NCBI GenBank assembly: GCA_035934995.1
Contig: DASYXI010000024.1
Coordinates: 1 to 64,000, forward strand
Length of the DNA: 64,000 nt
Direction of reading: 5' to 3'
Origin: REEB95 sp035934995
GTDB lineage: Bacteria > Pseudomonadota > Alphaproteobacteria > ATCC43930 > CGMCC-115725
Under the pieces are notes generated by a model. It saw only the letters and a program-made list of their open reading frames with translations, was not told the origin of the DNA and made no database searches. The position numbers and the translations under genes were made by a program. Below, in pieces: positions 16,794 to 25,945 of this stretch; the stretch's first letter is position 1; every line of letters starts with the position of its first letter.

Positions 16794-17012
16794 TCGATGC
16801 AATTCGGGCACGCCGAACCTGCGGTGCCGACGACCCCTGGCAATGGCATATCGTTGCCCAGTCTCCATTGTGCCAGGCTGGGCATCAAACTCCCACCGAC
16901 CCCTCGAAACCAAGCCACCGAGCAGGAGCTATCCGCCCGCGCGATGAATTCGAATTCGACGCCATTGGAACCAATAGACTCAGATTCCTCTTCGCGCAAA
17001 CGTTGGGCTCCG

Positions 17013-17585
17013 TTATGCCGAAAAAGCGGCCGCGTATTGCAATCGTTCTTCAGATTTACTTGACCTATTCCAGCACTCATCAACCATCTGCATATATGCC
17101 TGCTCGAGCTCGTGGGCGAAGCGTGCCGAATCGCCGATGTCATGTGTTCTATACATGTCGCGCAACCCGGCCCGCAGTCGGCGCAGACGCTCGGGATCGG
17201 TTGCCAGGGCCGCGGCAAGATCGAGATACTCAGCCGGCGTCTCGGCGACCAAGTCGCCACACCCGGCGGCCATCAGCAAGGACGCGCCGTAGCGCGATGA
17301 AAATCGCGATCCCTTCAGCGTCACCACCGGCACCCCCTGCCATAGCGATTCGGCGACTGTGTTGCCGCCGCAATAGGGCCAAGTGTCGAGGCTGATATCA
17401 ACTTCGTCGTAGGCATTCAACAGACTTTGGCGATCGATACCGACGCGCACGACGAAGCGGTCGCTGGCGATGCCGAACCAGCGCAAGCGGTCATCCAATC
17501 GAATTCTTCCACCGCCATCCCGACGAAACCGAGCGCTTCGGCAAGCGTGCGAGTGAATTCTGCACACGGTTCTATAGCGAGACAT
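17013..17585 (-). pseudogene. GT41/SPINDLY-type glycosyltransferase C-terminal fragment
   Basis: From about 17483 down, the frame matches the C-terminal domain of the 902-residue protein at 18013–20721: 'VDISLDTWPYCGGNTVAESL', then 'GSRFSSRYGASLLMAAGC' and 'AEYLDLAAALATDPERLR'. The preceding 35 residues are unrelated and basic. The N-terminal three quarters of any parent are missing. Divergence from the intact copy is roughly half of positions, so this is an old relative, not a fresh duplicate. Confidence 0.75.
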
Positions 17586-17723
17586 CGAGCTGGGGGCAGG
17601 TGCTTAGCCGACTATGACGGTCGCCGAACCGCGGCAACGGTTTTCACCGCGCTGGCCGCGATGGATGAAATCGGGCAAGCCCTGGCCCATAGAGTGCTCG
17701 TAGCGCAGGGCCGGCGCTGGCGC

Positions 17724-18004
17724 TGAACTTCGCCTCATAGAGCGTTGCACGACCGATATATCCGCCGATCGCCCATGGCAGACTAAGTGACGCCGGAGGC
17801 AGCGGCCGCGTCGAGCCGCGCGCACTCCGCCTCGTCTGCTTCGAAGCCGCAGATTCTTACGTGGTCGCCGAATGCCTGCCATTCGGAATTGAACCTGCCA
17901 CGCGAGCCGATATCCACGATCACCACCGGGTCGTCGCGGAAGACCGCTGTTTCCGTGACGAGAAAACGGATCAATCCCGGTTTGGAAGATTTGAATTTCG
18001 GCCA
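17724..18004 (-). pseudogene. FkbM methyltransferase N-terminal fragment
   Basis: It reads 'IRFLVTETAVFRDDPVVIVD', then 'RFNSEWQAFGDHVRICGFEA', close to the intact FkbM protein at 15252–16385. After 'SGVT' a stop appears in frame, while the next frame continues 'LPWAIGGYIGRATLYEAKFS'. The homology then stops. So it is both truncated and frameshifted. It sits directly downstream of the GT2–GT41 gene. Confidence 0.8.
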
Positions 18005-18012
18005 TAAGCGCA

Positions 18013-20721
18013 TTAGACATCGGCGGAGTCAGATGCGACGGCCAAAAACCGCGCCAAACGGTTTTTCGTCCGCTGGAAGGCGCGTTCCAGCATTTCACTA
18101 TAGGCCGTCTCGAGCGCACGCACGAAGCGCTTGGAATCGCCGAGGCCGTGCTCCTTGCACATCGAGCGAAGGCTGCGACGCAGAATGACCAGCCGGTCGC
18201 GGTCCTGGGCCAGGCGGGCGGCGATTTCGATATATTCCCCGGGCGTCCGGCCGACGAGATCGGCACAGCCCGCAGCAGTCAGCAAGGAGGCGCCGTAGCG
18301 TGCTGAAAAGCGTGAGCCATAGTAAGAGACGACCGGAACGCCCTGCCACAGCGATTCGCCGATCGTGTTGCCGCCGCAATAAGGCCACGTATCCAGACTG
18401 ACATCGACCGCCTCATAACCCTTGAGCACGCCGGCCCGGTCAGTGCCGCCGCGTAAAACCAAGCGCTCGGGACCAATGCCGAACCAGCCAAACCGCTCTT
18501 CCATGTAGCGGCGGTTGTCAATCGACGTAAGCTGGGCGTTCTGGATTAGGAAACGCGAGCCCGGAACGCGCTTTAGCAGCTGCGCCCACCATTCGATCAT
18601 CTGCGTGTTGATCTTGCCGCCACTGCCGAAGCAGCCGAATGTGATCGGCGCCCCCTTGAGTGACGGCGGATCCACCACCGGCGGATGCGGCACCCCGTCG
18701 TAATCGAAGCAGAAGAACGAGCCCGGTAGGCGCCAGATGGTCTCGGTGAAGTGCCGCTCGATACCCGCGTTGGAGGGCGTACAGATCTCGTCGCTAAGGA
18801 TGTAATCTACGTTCGGCACGCAACTCGTACCATGGTGATTGAGATACGATATCTGAACCGGGGCGCAGCGTTGCGCCATGGCGATAAACCGGTTGCCAGG
18901 CGAGAACCCGGACAGCTCGACGAAGATGTCGATGCGGTCCTTCTGGACGAAATCGACGAATTCCTGATCCCTCATCAGGCCAACGGTGCGCACGGCATCG
19001 AAGGCAGGTTTCATTTCTACCAATTGCGTCGGCGCGTATCCGTATATTTCGAATCGGGAGCGATCGTGCGCCACGACCACGTTTTTCATCATGAAACGGA
19101 TCGTGTCGCTTTCCATGAACGAGCAATAATAGCCGATGCGGATCTTGCGCTTGCCGTTGAACAGGCGGAACACGGGCGGCGCATTCGTCCTCAGCGCATG
19201 GCGTTTCGCCCAGCGGCGCTGCATCGCGAGGAGGCTCTCATCAGTCGCCTCCGGCAGCTTGAGAATGGCCTGGCACGCGAGCCCTTCGACCGTCGGATCG
19301 TTTAAGGGTTCCGCCCGCCGCCACATTTCAAGAGCTTCGGCGATCTGCCCACGTGAATCGTAAATTTGCGCGATGCGCGGATAGATCTGAGTTGCGTGCG
19401 ATGCGTTGACTCGCGAATCAGCTTGAGATTCGGAACTCGAATTTGGTTGTGAGGATCGGCGCAAATGCCAAACCAGAAAGCTCGAGAAATGACTCATCGT
19501 ATACAACGTCGAGACGAAGACTTGATGTGTGGCGCGCCGTACCTTCAATGGAATTGCCATCCGAAACTTCTTCGGTATTGCCAGCGCTATCCGTGCATAA
19601 ATGTGCCGGATCCGGTCCATCGCCGCCTGTCCGTCCTTATGCCCGGCGGGTGCGTCGTATAAATGTCTTATCGCAAACAACGTCGAGACGAAGACTTGAT
19701 GTGCGGCGCGCCGTACCTTCAATGGGATTGCCGCCCGAACCTTCCTCGGTATTGCCAGCGCTATCCGCACATAAATGTGCTGGATCCGGTCCATCGCCGC
19801 CTGTCCGTCCCTATGCCCGGCGGCTGCCTCGTGCAAATGATGTCGACCGTACCGCGCAAGTTTCCGCCGTAACTCCGCGATGCGCTGTGCGAATTTTTCC
19901 TGCTCGTCCTTGATGCCGTACGCACGGGCGTGATTGTGGAATTGCTCGAGCTGACTGATCTTGGCTTTGAGCAATGCAACGTCGTCGCCGCCGAAGAAGC
20001 CGTTTTGCGAAAACAGTTTCTCGAGCAGATCGAGTCGACCCGCGACATGTTCGTTGAAATTCCCCGGTGTGTTGCTGAGCTGACCGGGATGAACCAGGTA
20101 TTTCGAAATCGGCTCAGGCACATATTTAACCTTGTGATCGGTGGCAAGTCGGCACCAAACCTCGAACTCGAGTGATCCGATATGCCAGCCCGGCTGCTTT
20201 AAGCCGATATCGAGCAACGCCTGACGTCGGAAGAAGCTGCCGGGCCAAAAGGGGCAATAGCGGCCAAACAGATAAGCCACGAAATCGAATTCGCCAGCCT
20301 TGAAATCGTTGATGATTTTACCGTCGGCATCTGCGACGTAACCGTCGCAGGTGATTGCTCCCAGATCGGGTTCCGCGCTGAACCATCGGACACATTTATC
20401 TAGCGCTTCGGGGACCAATTCCTCGTCCGACAGGCACGTGGCTATATAGTCTCCCTCGCAACGCTGTAAAACCTTCCAAAAGGCCTCGGCCGGACCCGAA
20501 TCGGGCTCCGAGACGACCTTGATGCGCGGATCACGGTGCGCGTAGTCGCGTAGCAACTCAAGCGTACCGTCCGTTGATGCGCCGTCCTGCACCACGAGTT
20601 CCCAACTTTCGTAGGTCTGTTTGAGCACACTTTCGATGCACCGGCGGATAATCGAAACCCGGTTCTTGCAGAAGCAAATGACCGAAACGAGCGGAACAGC
20701 GTCGGTAGAGAGGGTCTGCAT
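18013..20721 (-). CDS. GT2–GT41 (SPINDLY-type) two-domain glycosyltransferase
   Basis: The protein has 902 residues. Residues 8–230 are a GT2 domain: 'VSVICFCKNRVSIIRRCIES', 'VVQDGASTDGTLELL' and the 'ATCLSDEELVPEALDK' acidic site. Residues 302–410 hold two copies of a 58-residue amphipathic unit. Residues 440–480 look like one TPR-like pair. From about 515 the protein is a GT41 (O-GlcNAc transferase/SPINDLY) catalytic region with 'CFGSGGKINTQMIEWW' and 'VSLDTWPYCGGNTIGESLWQ'. Both domains should use nucleotide sugars in the cytoplasm. Partial relatives nearby show that this domain set has been reshuffled here. Its acceptor is unknown: glycan or protein. Confidence 0.9.
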   Translation of the reverse strand: MQTLSTDAVPLVSVICFCKNRVSIIRRCIESVLKQTYESWELVVQDGASTDGTLELLRDYAHRDPRIKVVSEPDSGPAEAFWKVLQRCEGDYIATCLSDEELVPEALDKCVRWFSAEPDLGAITCDGYVADADGKIINDFKAGEFDFVAYLFGRYCPFWPGSFFRRQALLDIGLKQPGWHIGSLEFEVWCRLATDHKVKYVPEPISKYLVHPGQLSNTPGNFNEHVAGRLDLLEKLFSQNGFFGGDDVALLKAKISQLEQFHNHARAYGIKDEQEKFAQRIAELRRKLARYGRHHLHEAAAGHRDGQAAMDRIQHIYVRIALAIPRKVRAAIPLKVRRAAHQVFVSTLFAIRHLYDAPAGHKDGQAAMDRIRHIYARIALAIPKKFRMAIPLKVRRATHQVFVSTLYTMSHFSSFLVWHLRRSSQPNSSSESQADSRVNASHATQIYPRIAQIYDSRGQIAEALEMWRRAEPLNDPTVEGLACQAILKLPEATDESLLAMQRRWAKRHALRTNAPPVFRLFNGKRKIRIGYYCSFMESDTIRFMMKNVVVAHDRSRFEIYGYAPTQLVEMKPAFDAVRTVGLMRDQEFVDFVQKDRIDIFVELSGFSPGNRFIAMAQRCAPVQISYLNHHGTSCVPNVDYILSDEICTPSNAGIERHFTETIWRLPGSFFCFDYDGVPHPPVVDPPSLKGAPITFGCFGSGGKINTQMIEWWAQLLKRVPGSRFLIQNAQLTSIDNRRYMEERFGWFGIGPERLVLRGGTDRAGVLKGYEAVDVSLDTWPYCGGNTIGESLWQGVPVVSYYGSRFSARYGASLLTAAGCADLVGRTPGEYIEIAARLAQDRDRLVILRRSLRSMCKEHGLGDSKRFVRALETAYSEMLERAFQRTKNRLARFLAVASDSADV
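19495..19818 (-). repeat. Internal tandem duplication within the GT2–GT41 gene
   Basis: Unit 1 (19645–19818) encodes residues 302–359 and unit 2 (19644 down to about 19495) encodes residues 360–409, a period of 174 bases. Both read G-H-R/K-D-G-Q-A-A-M-D-R-I, then 'ALAIP' and 'AIPLKVRRA', and end in H-Q-V-F-V-S-T-L. The DNA itself is still very similar, so the duplication is recent. The units are amphipathic and may form a membrane-binding linker. Confidence 0.9.
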
Positions 20722-20740
20722 ATGCTGGAATCCGTCGCTA

Positions 20741-21000
20741 TCAGCCAGCCTTCAATACAGAGACGCCGCTGCGATCGACGATCGTTCCCAAATAGCGCGT
20801 CATCCAGATATCCGGGCTCCAGTTCTTGGTGGGGACCACGTTGGTGGTAACATGCAGGTGGCACGGAAAGATTTCATAGAATATGCAGTGAGCATCGTGC
20901 GGATAGAAGATCATGCTTTTCTCGAACACTCCCGGATCAACCGCTTGACGGCGGCGATCATGGTAATGGATTTGCGCCGGTAGCGCACCAAATTGCACGC
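20741..21000 (-). pseudogene. Methyltransferase C-terminal fragment
   Basis: The end of this frame reads 'YPHDAHCIFYEIFPCHLHVT', then 'NWSPDIWMTRYLGTIVDRSG' and a stop at 20741. It matches the last 55 residues of the methyltransferase at 23595–24839 ('FREIFPYHLHVTSSVVTTKN'). Upstream the homology continues faintly in another frame (V-K-R-L-I). Nothing else is recognisable in the gap up to 21175. Confidence 0.75.
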
Positions 21001-21175
21001 GACTTAATGTGCGATCTTGACTGCCGCGCCTCATTACACAAAATGATAGGCTTCCGCCGCCTAAGGTTGTCCCTGTCGCGCAACTCGTTGGAGGCGCACG
21101 CTTGTGTCAATCCTACCTGGTTTTGCCTCAACCATTGACCGGCCATAACTTCCAAATTCAGTACGGGAAAGGCGC

Positions 21176-22243
21176 ATGACCATCAATACGATCTCAAACA
21201 ACGAATTTTTTCAACGGACTTCTGTCTGGCAGGAGTTGCGTCAACGACCCTTGGGATTCATCGATATCGGAGCACGAGGGAACGTGCACGAAGTGGTAGA
21301 GCCAATTGCGTCGCTGACCGCAGTGCTCGGATTTGAGCCTGATCAACAGGCTTGCCGCGATATCCTCAAAAACCTCGAAAACGCGTCGCCTTGGGCGAAA
21401 TTTCAGATCCAGCCCTTGGCGGTAGCAGATCGTGATGGCGCCGTCGAATTGCAGCTTATGGCTGTGCCCACGAATCATTCGCTCCGAAAAAGCAACATCG
21501 ACTTCGTCAACCGCTATCAGATGGCAAAATTTAGACATGTAGGCGCGACGCCCGTTGTCGCTGCCAGGCTAGATACTGTGCTGTCTTCGATACGTTCTGA
21601 CGAAGTTTATTGGGGCGAACTCATAAAAATTGACACGCAGGGTACAGAATTCGAGATTTTCTGTGGTGCCGAGCAGACGCTTCGAAAGCACACGGTTGCG
21701 TTGTTAGCGGAAGTATCTTTTTTCGAAATATATAGCTGTCAAATGTTGTTTTCTGAAATTGAGCAAAAACTTCGAGGTCTTGGGTTTTCGTTCTATGGAT
21801 TCATATCACCCCATCACCGTTCACTACGACAACTCGATAAGAAGATCCACATTGGCGCAGAGCGCTTGATGCAGGCAGACGCGATTTTTTTAAGAGACCC
21901 GTTGCCTGGCAGCCCGCAACGTACGCCCCTGACCGATCGCGGTAATAAAGTTCTATTTATATGCGCGATATTGCTTGGATATTACGATTTCGCGCTAGAA
22001 TTAGCGCTTGCCACCTTCGCCTCCGACCTAGCCGACGCAAATCTAATTCGAGAGTTTGTTTTTAGTGTTGCAACAATTCCTCCAGAAATGACCTGCCAAC
22101 AGGTGAGCGACCTCGCACAGATTGTCGCCAAGACGCCAAGTCTTGCTAACGTAAAAGTTGGAAAATTCGTTGATCAGCGTCGAAGATATTTTGACTATGA
22201 TGATTACTTTGCCGAGGCGAGCGATCATCTTTATCAAAAGTAA
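21176..22243 (+). CDS. FkbM family methyltransferase, AT-rich, probably acquired
   Basis: The protein has 355 residues. The SAM site reads 'PLGFIDIGARGNVHEVVEP' and 'AVLGFEPDQQACRDIL', and the second half of the fold 'ELIKIDTQGTEFEIFCGAEQ'. It differs from the other FkbM gene here in having T-Q-G for the usual V-E-G. Its codons use A/T in third positions far more than the neighbours (for example 'TTTTTTCGAAATATATAGCT' near 21720), a sign of horizontal transfer. A long C-terminal region after about residue 250 is not recognised. Probably methylates a surface sugar. Confidence 0.85.
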   Translation: MTINTISNNEFFQRTSVWQELRQRPLGFIDIGARGNVHEVVEPIASLTAVLGFEPDQQACRDILKNLENASPWAKFQIQPLAVADRDGAVELQLMAVPTNHSLRKSNIDFVNRYQMAKFRHVGATPVVAARLDTVLSSIRSDEVYWGELIKIDTQGTEFEIFCGAEQTLRKHTVALLAEVSFFEIYSCQMLFSEIEQKLRGLGFSFYGFISPHHRSLRQLDKKIHIGAERLMQADAIFLRDPLPGSPQRTPLTDRGNKVLFICAILLGYYDFALELALATFASDLADANLIREFVFSVATIPPEMTCQQVSDLAQIVAKTPSLANVKVGKFVDQRRRYFDYDDYFAEASDHLYQK

Positions 22244-22348
22244 TGTGGTGGATATGACCCGCTATTCTGAAATACCGCTGGTTTAAAGTCGGGACTGTTC
22301 TTCAACAGAAGTCGTGTCCAGTATCCTGAACATCAGAGTATTGCGATC

Positions 22349-23125
22349 TCATTCGGTATAAAGATCTACCTCCATCCTCTGTTGCACCCGTCCGGCCCGG
22401 AATGGTGCACCCGTGCGGATATACGTCGCCAGGAAAGAATAGCGAAATCGATCCGAGACGTTGGCGCGCGAGCGATGAGGAAGAAGGCTATGGAAGAACG
22501 CGACCGACCCCTTTGATAAGCGAACGTCGACCGTTGGCGCGTCGTCAGGGAGAATGCATTCTACTGCTTGCGCGCCGGGGTTTTGTGCGGCATCGGAAAG
22601 CATTTCGCCATTGCGGATCGGAAGTGCGCCGAGCTTGTGGCTACCGGGATAGAAGACGAGCCCACCATTCTCCGGCCTGACATCGCACAAGGCAGTCCAA
22701 ACCGAGACGAATGCGTCGGGCGGCGCATCAACATAATAATTGTCTTGATGAGCCGTGAAACCGGGCGTGCCCGGGCGCATATAAAAAAACTCGCCGCCGA
22801 TGCCGCTTGCCTTGCCGCCAACCAACTTTTCCACGATCTCGACGATCGGACGAAAGCGCATCATCGCGAGAAAACCAGGGTGGTCCCGATGCGGCATCGG
22901 AATCGGCCTAAAGCTGCCATCCGTGGCGTTCGGCCGCGAAAGTGCTACGGCCAGGAGATCATCGCAATAACCCGCCGGAACAAGTCCGGGTTCGATGTGA
23001 TATCCACGCTCTCGGTAAAGCGCGAGCGCGGCATTGGGTCCATCACGAAGGCTCGGCGCAGCTGAAGCTGCGGCGCCAGTTGCAGTCGTCTTCGATTCGA
23101 CACGCGTCACCTCGGCGGCCCCCAA
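22349..23125 (-). CDS. Phytanoyl-CoA dioxygenase (PhyH) family oxygenase
   Basis: The protein has 258 residues. 'FTAHQDNYYVDAPPDAFVSV' gives the His126-x-Asp128 iron pair, 'ENGGLVFYPGSHKLG' is the PhyH signature, and 'VAFFHSLLPHRSRAN' supplies His217 and the Arg that binds 2-oxoglutarate. These are non-haem Fe(II) oxygenases that hydroxylate small or lipid-linked substrates. In a polysaccharide locus a sugar or lipid hydroxylation is plausible but inferred. Confidence 0.87.
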   Translation of the reverse strand: MGAAEVTRVESKTTATGAAASAAPSLRDGPNAALALYRERGYHIEPGLVPAGYCDDLLAVALSRPNATDGSFRPIPMPHRDHPGFLAMMRFRPIVEIVEKLVGGKASGIGGEFFYMRPGTPGFTAHQDNYYVDAPPDAFVSVWTALCDVRPENGGLVFYPGSHKLGALPIRNGEMLSDAAQNPGAQAVECILPDDAPTVDVRLSKGSVAFFHSLLPHRSRANVSDRFRYSFLATYIRTGAPFRAGRVQQRMEVDLYTE

Positions 23126-23356
23126 AAAGAGAGAATGAGCTTTCGCCCGCGGTAGTATAGGTCACGGCCCCAGCGACTGGACAGGGGGAAACCCCGATGC
23201 TATACGCGCGCCGATAACCGCCGGCCGCAATTCCAAGATCGACCATCGGCAACGTTCGTGCAAATCCTTGGATAACGGCAATATCCGCGGCGCCCGCCGG
23301 TGGGCGTTGCAATAGGAAGAGAGCCCCCAATTAGCAAGACAGAAACGACCACAGCC

Positions 23357-23545
23357 ATGCCCGCGATGGCGCCCGGCGCCATACCGATGCCATCGCGCAC
23401 AGCGAAGGCGTGGCGCGATATCGTCAGTGGCTTCGCGAAGTATTGGCTATGGAGCGCGATGGCGATGCAGGACATCAAGTTGCGCTATCGCGGTTCGCTG
23501 TTGGGGCCATTCTGGATCACGCTCAGCACCATGATCATGGTCGGG
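23357..23545 (+). pseudogene. Wzm-type ABC permease, N-terminal fragment
   Basis: It reads 'SGFAKYWLWSAMAMQDIKLR' and 'YRGSLLGPFWITLSTMIMVG', nearly the same as the intact permease at 25102 ('AGLGKSWLWTAMAMQDIRLR'). After the M-V-G the similarity ends abruptly and unrelated sequence leads into the 3' end of the methyltransferase gene. It is a broken duplicate, whose junction lies near 23545. Confidence 0.85.
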
Positions 23546-23594
23546 CGGCTGGGTGTTGGCGGCAATGACCTGCATGTGTCGAAGCGCTTCGCCG

Positions 23595-24839
23595 TCAATC
23601 GGCTTTCAACGGGGCAACGTCGCTGCGATCGAAGATCGTTCCGATATAGCGTGTCGTCCAGACATCCTGGCACCAGTTCTTGGTGGTGACAACGCTGGAA
23701 GTCACATGCAAGTGGTAGGGAAAGATTTCCCGGAATATCGCCTTGCAGTCGACATGGTGCGGGTGGACGATTCCATTTTCCTCGAACAGAACACCGTCGC
23801 ACCCAATCAACCGCTTGATGGCCTCGCCATAATAACGGACCTGTACTGCAGACATTTCCGGAAACGACATGCAGTTGAGCGCCAAATCGATAGGACCCAC
23901 GGTGGCCAAGGTTCGGTCGAGAAGATGGTTGGCGAGAAACAGATACTTGAAGCGTTCGGGCGGCATCTGATCGGACGTCAGCAAATGGCAATCGTCGCGG
24001 CCGCCGAGCACCGACAAATAAATCATGGCGTAGAATAGGGAACTCGGCAGATCGACGACGACATATTCCAGACGCTCGCCAAAGATCTGCTGCAAGGCGT
24101 AGGCGAGACCGCCCCAGCCCGCGCCGATCTCCAGCACGCGGGCGCGCCCGCGCCGATCAATGTCCGCCTGCAGCTTGTCGAGCACGCCGCTGCAATAGAG
24201 GCCGTTGATCCGCGACTGGCACAGGATGACGTCGGGATTGACCAGCGCGCCGCTCACATCGAGCCCGATCTCGCCAAACATGCGCGGCGTGCGCACGATG
24301 TACCGCGGCGGGATATTGCGGATGTGATCGAGATATTCCGGCACGACATGCCGCAGCCTGATCAGGGGATCGAAGCGCATGCGCTGCTGGTCCGCAACAT
24401 CGTCCGGAACGCCTTCGATGCAGAGCTTGGTGACGAAGGCTTCGGCCTCCGCCTTATCGAACTTGCCGCCGGCGTCGAGCCGATCGAGCACCGGCATGTG
24501 ATAGCCGGCGAACGGCGCATGCAGCCGAAGGAAATTGAGATCGTTGTAGGCCGTTTTGAACTTGAGGCCGGCAACCGGCGAGATCGCCGTCCATTCGTTG
24601 CCGGGATTCACGATCGCCGGATCGATTCCATGGTGGGCAACGTAATCCGGCGCGCTGTCGTAGAGCGACTGGAGCGTCCTTATGAGCTCGACGCAATGCG
24701 CGTACTCGTTACGACTCAACGCGTGGTTCGATCGCAAATCGTGGACGCCGTCGATCGCCGATTCCCGGCCAGGAATCTGAGGCGCCGCGACCGTCGCCTT
24801 GAGGCGGCTCAAGCGATGGCGAAGAGAATGAATATTCAC
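23595..24839 (-). CDS. Putative sugar O-methyltransferase
   Basis: The protein has 414 residues. The SAM fold shows 'GRARVLEIGAGWGGLAYALQ' and 'YVVVDLPSSLFYAMIYLSVL', and the family-typical 'CMSFPEMSAVQVRYYGEAIK' and 'KNWCQDVWTTRYIGTIFDRS'. The pattern is that of the 'putative sugar O-methyltransferase' family of surface-polysaccharide loci. It is divergent from the ABC exporter genes with a 262-base gap. A C-terminal fragment of a relative is at 20741–21000. Confidence 0.82.
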   Translation of the reverse strand: MNIHSLRHRLSRLKATVAAPQIPGRESAIDGVHDLRSNHALSRNEYAHCVELIRTLQSLYDSAPDYVAHHGIDPAIVNPGNEWTAISPVAGLKFKTAYNDLNFLRLHAPFAGYHMPVLDRLDAGGKFDKAEAEAFVTKLCIEGVPDDVADQQRMRFDPLIRLRHVVPEYLDHIRNIPPRYIVRTPRMFGEIGLDVSGALVNPDVILCQSRINGLYCSGVLDKLQADIDRRGRARVLEIGAGWGGLAYALQQIFGERLEYVVVDLPSSLFYAMIYLSVLGGRDDCHLLTSDQMPPERFKYLFLANHLLDRTLATVGPIDLALNCMSFPEMSAVQVRYYGEAIKRLIGCDGVLFEENGIVHPHHVDCKAIFREIFPYHLHVTSSVVTTKNWCQDVWTTRYIGTIFDRSDVAPLKAD

Positions 24840-25101
24840 GGCGGAGTAACGGACCTCTATAACTGTGCCCGCACTATCGACGAATCATGTCAAACTGTCC
24901 ACTGGACCATGGGGTTCGTGGCCTCGTTCCGCGTGGGAAGGCGATGCACACAATCTGGACGGGCCATTATACGGATGCTATATGCCGTGGAAAATCCGCC
25001 GCCCATTCGTCCTTCGCGATCTTGATTTCCGGTTGGCGCGGGGTTTTGATCGAGCCCATGCCCTCCGTCGTCGTACCTCGGCTGTCACGCCATAGCGCGT
25101 A

Positions 25102-25944
25102 ATGCAGATTCTCTCATCCAAATCCGCCGCCGTAACAGCGGAAGTACCTCGGCCGCCCTCGCGTGCCACTTCTGCCGCACGAGACCTTGTCGCCGGCCTC
25201 GGCAAGAGCTGGCTATGGACCGCCATGGCCATGCAGGATATTCGGCTCCGCTATCGCGGATCCCTTTTGGGCCCTTTCTGGATTACCCTCAGCACCGCGG
25301 TCATGGTTGGTGTGATGGGGGTCATCTATCCTCATCTTTTCCATACGGATGTGCGGAGCTATCTCCCGTTTCTCGCGATCGGCATCGTGGTATGGCAGTT
25401 CATCCAAACGGTCATCAACGACAGTTGTCAGGTTTTCCTGGACGCACAGGGCGTTATCCTCCAAGCGCCATTGCCATTCTCGGTCCATGTGTACCGCATG
25501 GTGGCGCGAAATTTCGTCGTGCTGGCGCATAATTTCGTGATCATTCCTGTCGTCCTAGAGATCCTCCGCGTGTCGGTCGGTCTTTCCGCGCTGCAGATCG
25601 TTCCGGCCCTCGTCCTCATCGCAATCAACGGCGTCTGGTTGGGCATCTTCTTCGGCATGATGAGCGCGCGGTTCCGCGACATTCCGCCGATCGTCGCCAG
25701 CGTGGTTCAGGTGCTGTTCTTCATCACGCCGATCTTCTGGGCACCCGAAGTCTTGGGAAAGTGGGAAAGACTGTTCGAGCTCAATCCGATTTTCGCCGCA
25801 ATCGACTTGATTCGGGCGCCCCTGCTCGGCACGGCGCCGGTGTTCCTTTCCTGGCCCGTGCTGATCGCCACGACGCTGATCGGTTCTGCGCTCACTTTCG
25901 CGTTCTTTGCGCGGTTCCGTTCGCGCATCGCTTATTGGATCTGA
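25102..25944 (+). CDS. wzm: Polysaccharide ABC exporter permease (Wzm/ABC-2 type)
   Basis: The protein has 280 residues with six predicted membrane helices. The cytoplasmic N-terminus contains 'DIRLRYRGSLLGPFWITLST', the hallmark coupling region of O-antigen and capsule exporters. The second half carries 'RDIPPIVASVVQVLFFITPI'. With the ATPase two bases downstream it would pump undecaprenyl- or lipid-linked glycan across the inner membrane. A truncated copy of its first 60 codons is 1.7 kb upstream. Confidence 0.92.
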   Translation: MQILSSKSAAVTAEVPRPPSRATSAARDLVAGLGKSWLWTAMAMQDIRLRYRGSLLGPFWITLSTAVMVGVMGVIYPHLFHTDVRSYLPFLAIGIVVWQFIQTVINDSCQVFLDAQGVILQAPLPFSVHVYRMVARNFVVLAHNFVIIPVVLEILRVSVGLSALQIVPALVLIAINGVWLGIFFGMMSARFRDIPPIVASVVQVLFFITPIFWAPEVLGKWERLFELNPIFAAIDLIRAPLLGTAPVFLSWPVLIATTLIGSALTFAFFARFRSRIAYWI

Positions 25945-25945
25945 T

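Noticed and set aside
16797..17260. Frames in the 240 bases between the IS remnant and the GT41 fragment
   Set aside because: No recognisable protein; probably filler left by rearrangement.
19465..19872. Two similar small plus-strand frames ('LMCGAPYLQW')
   Set aside because: They are the antisense of the internal repeat of the GT2–GT41 gene, which fully explains their likeness.
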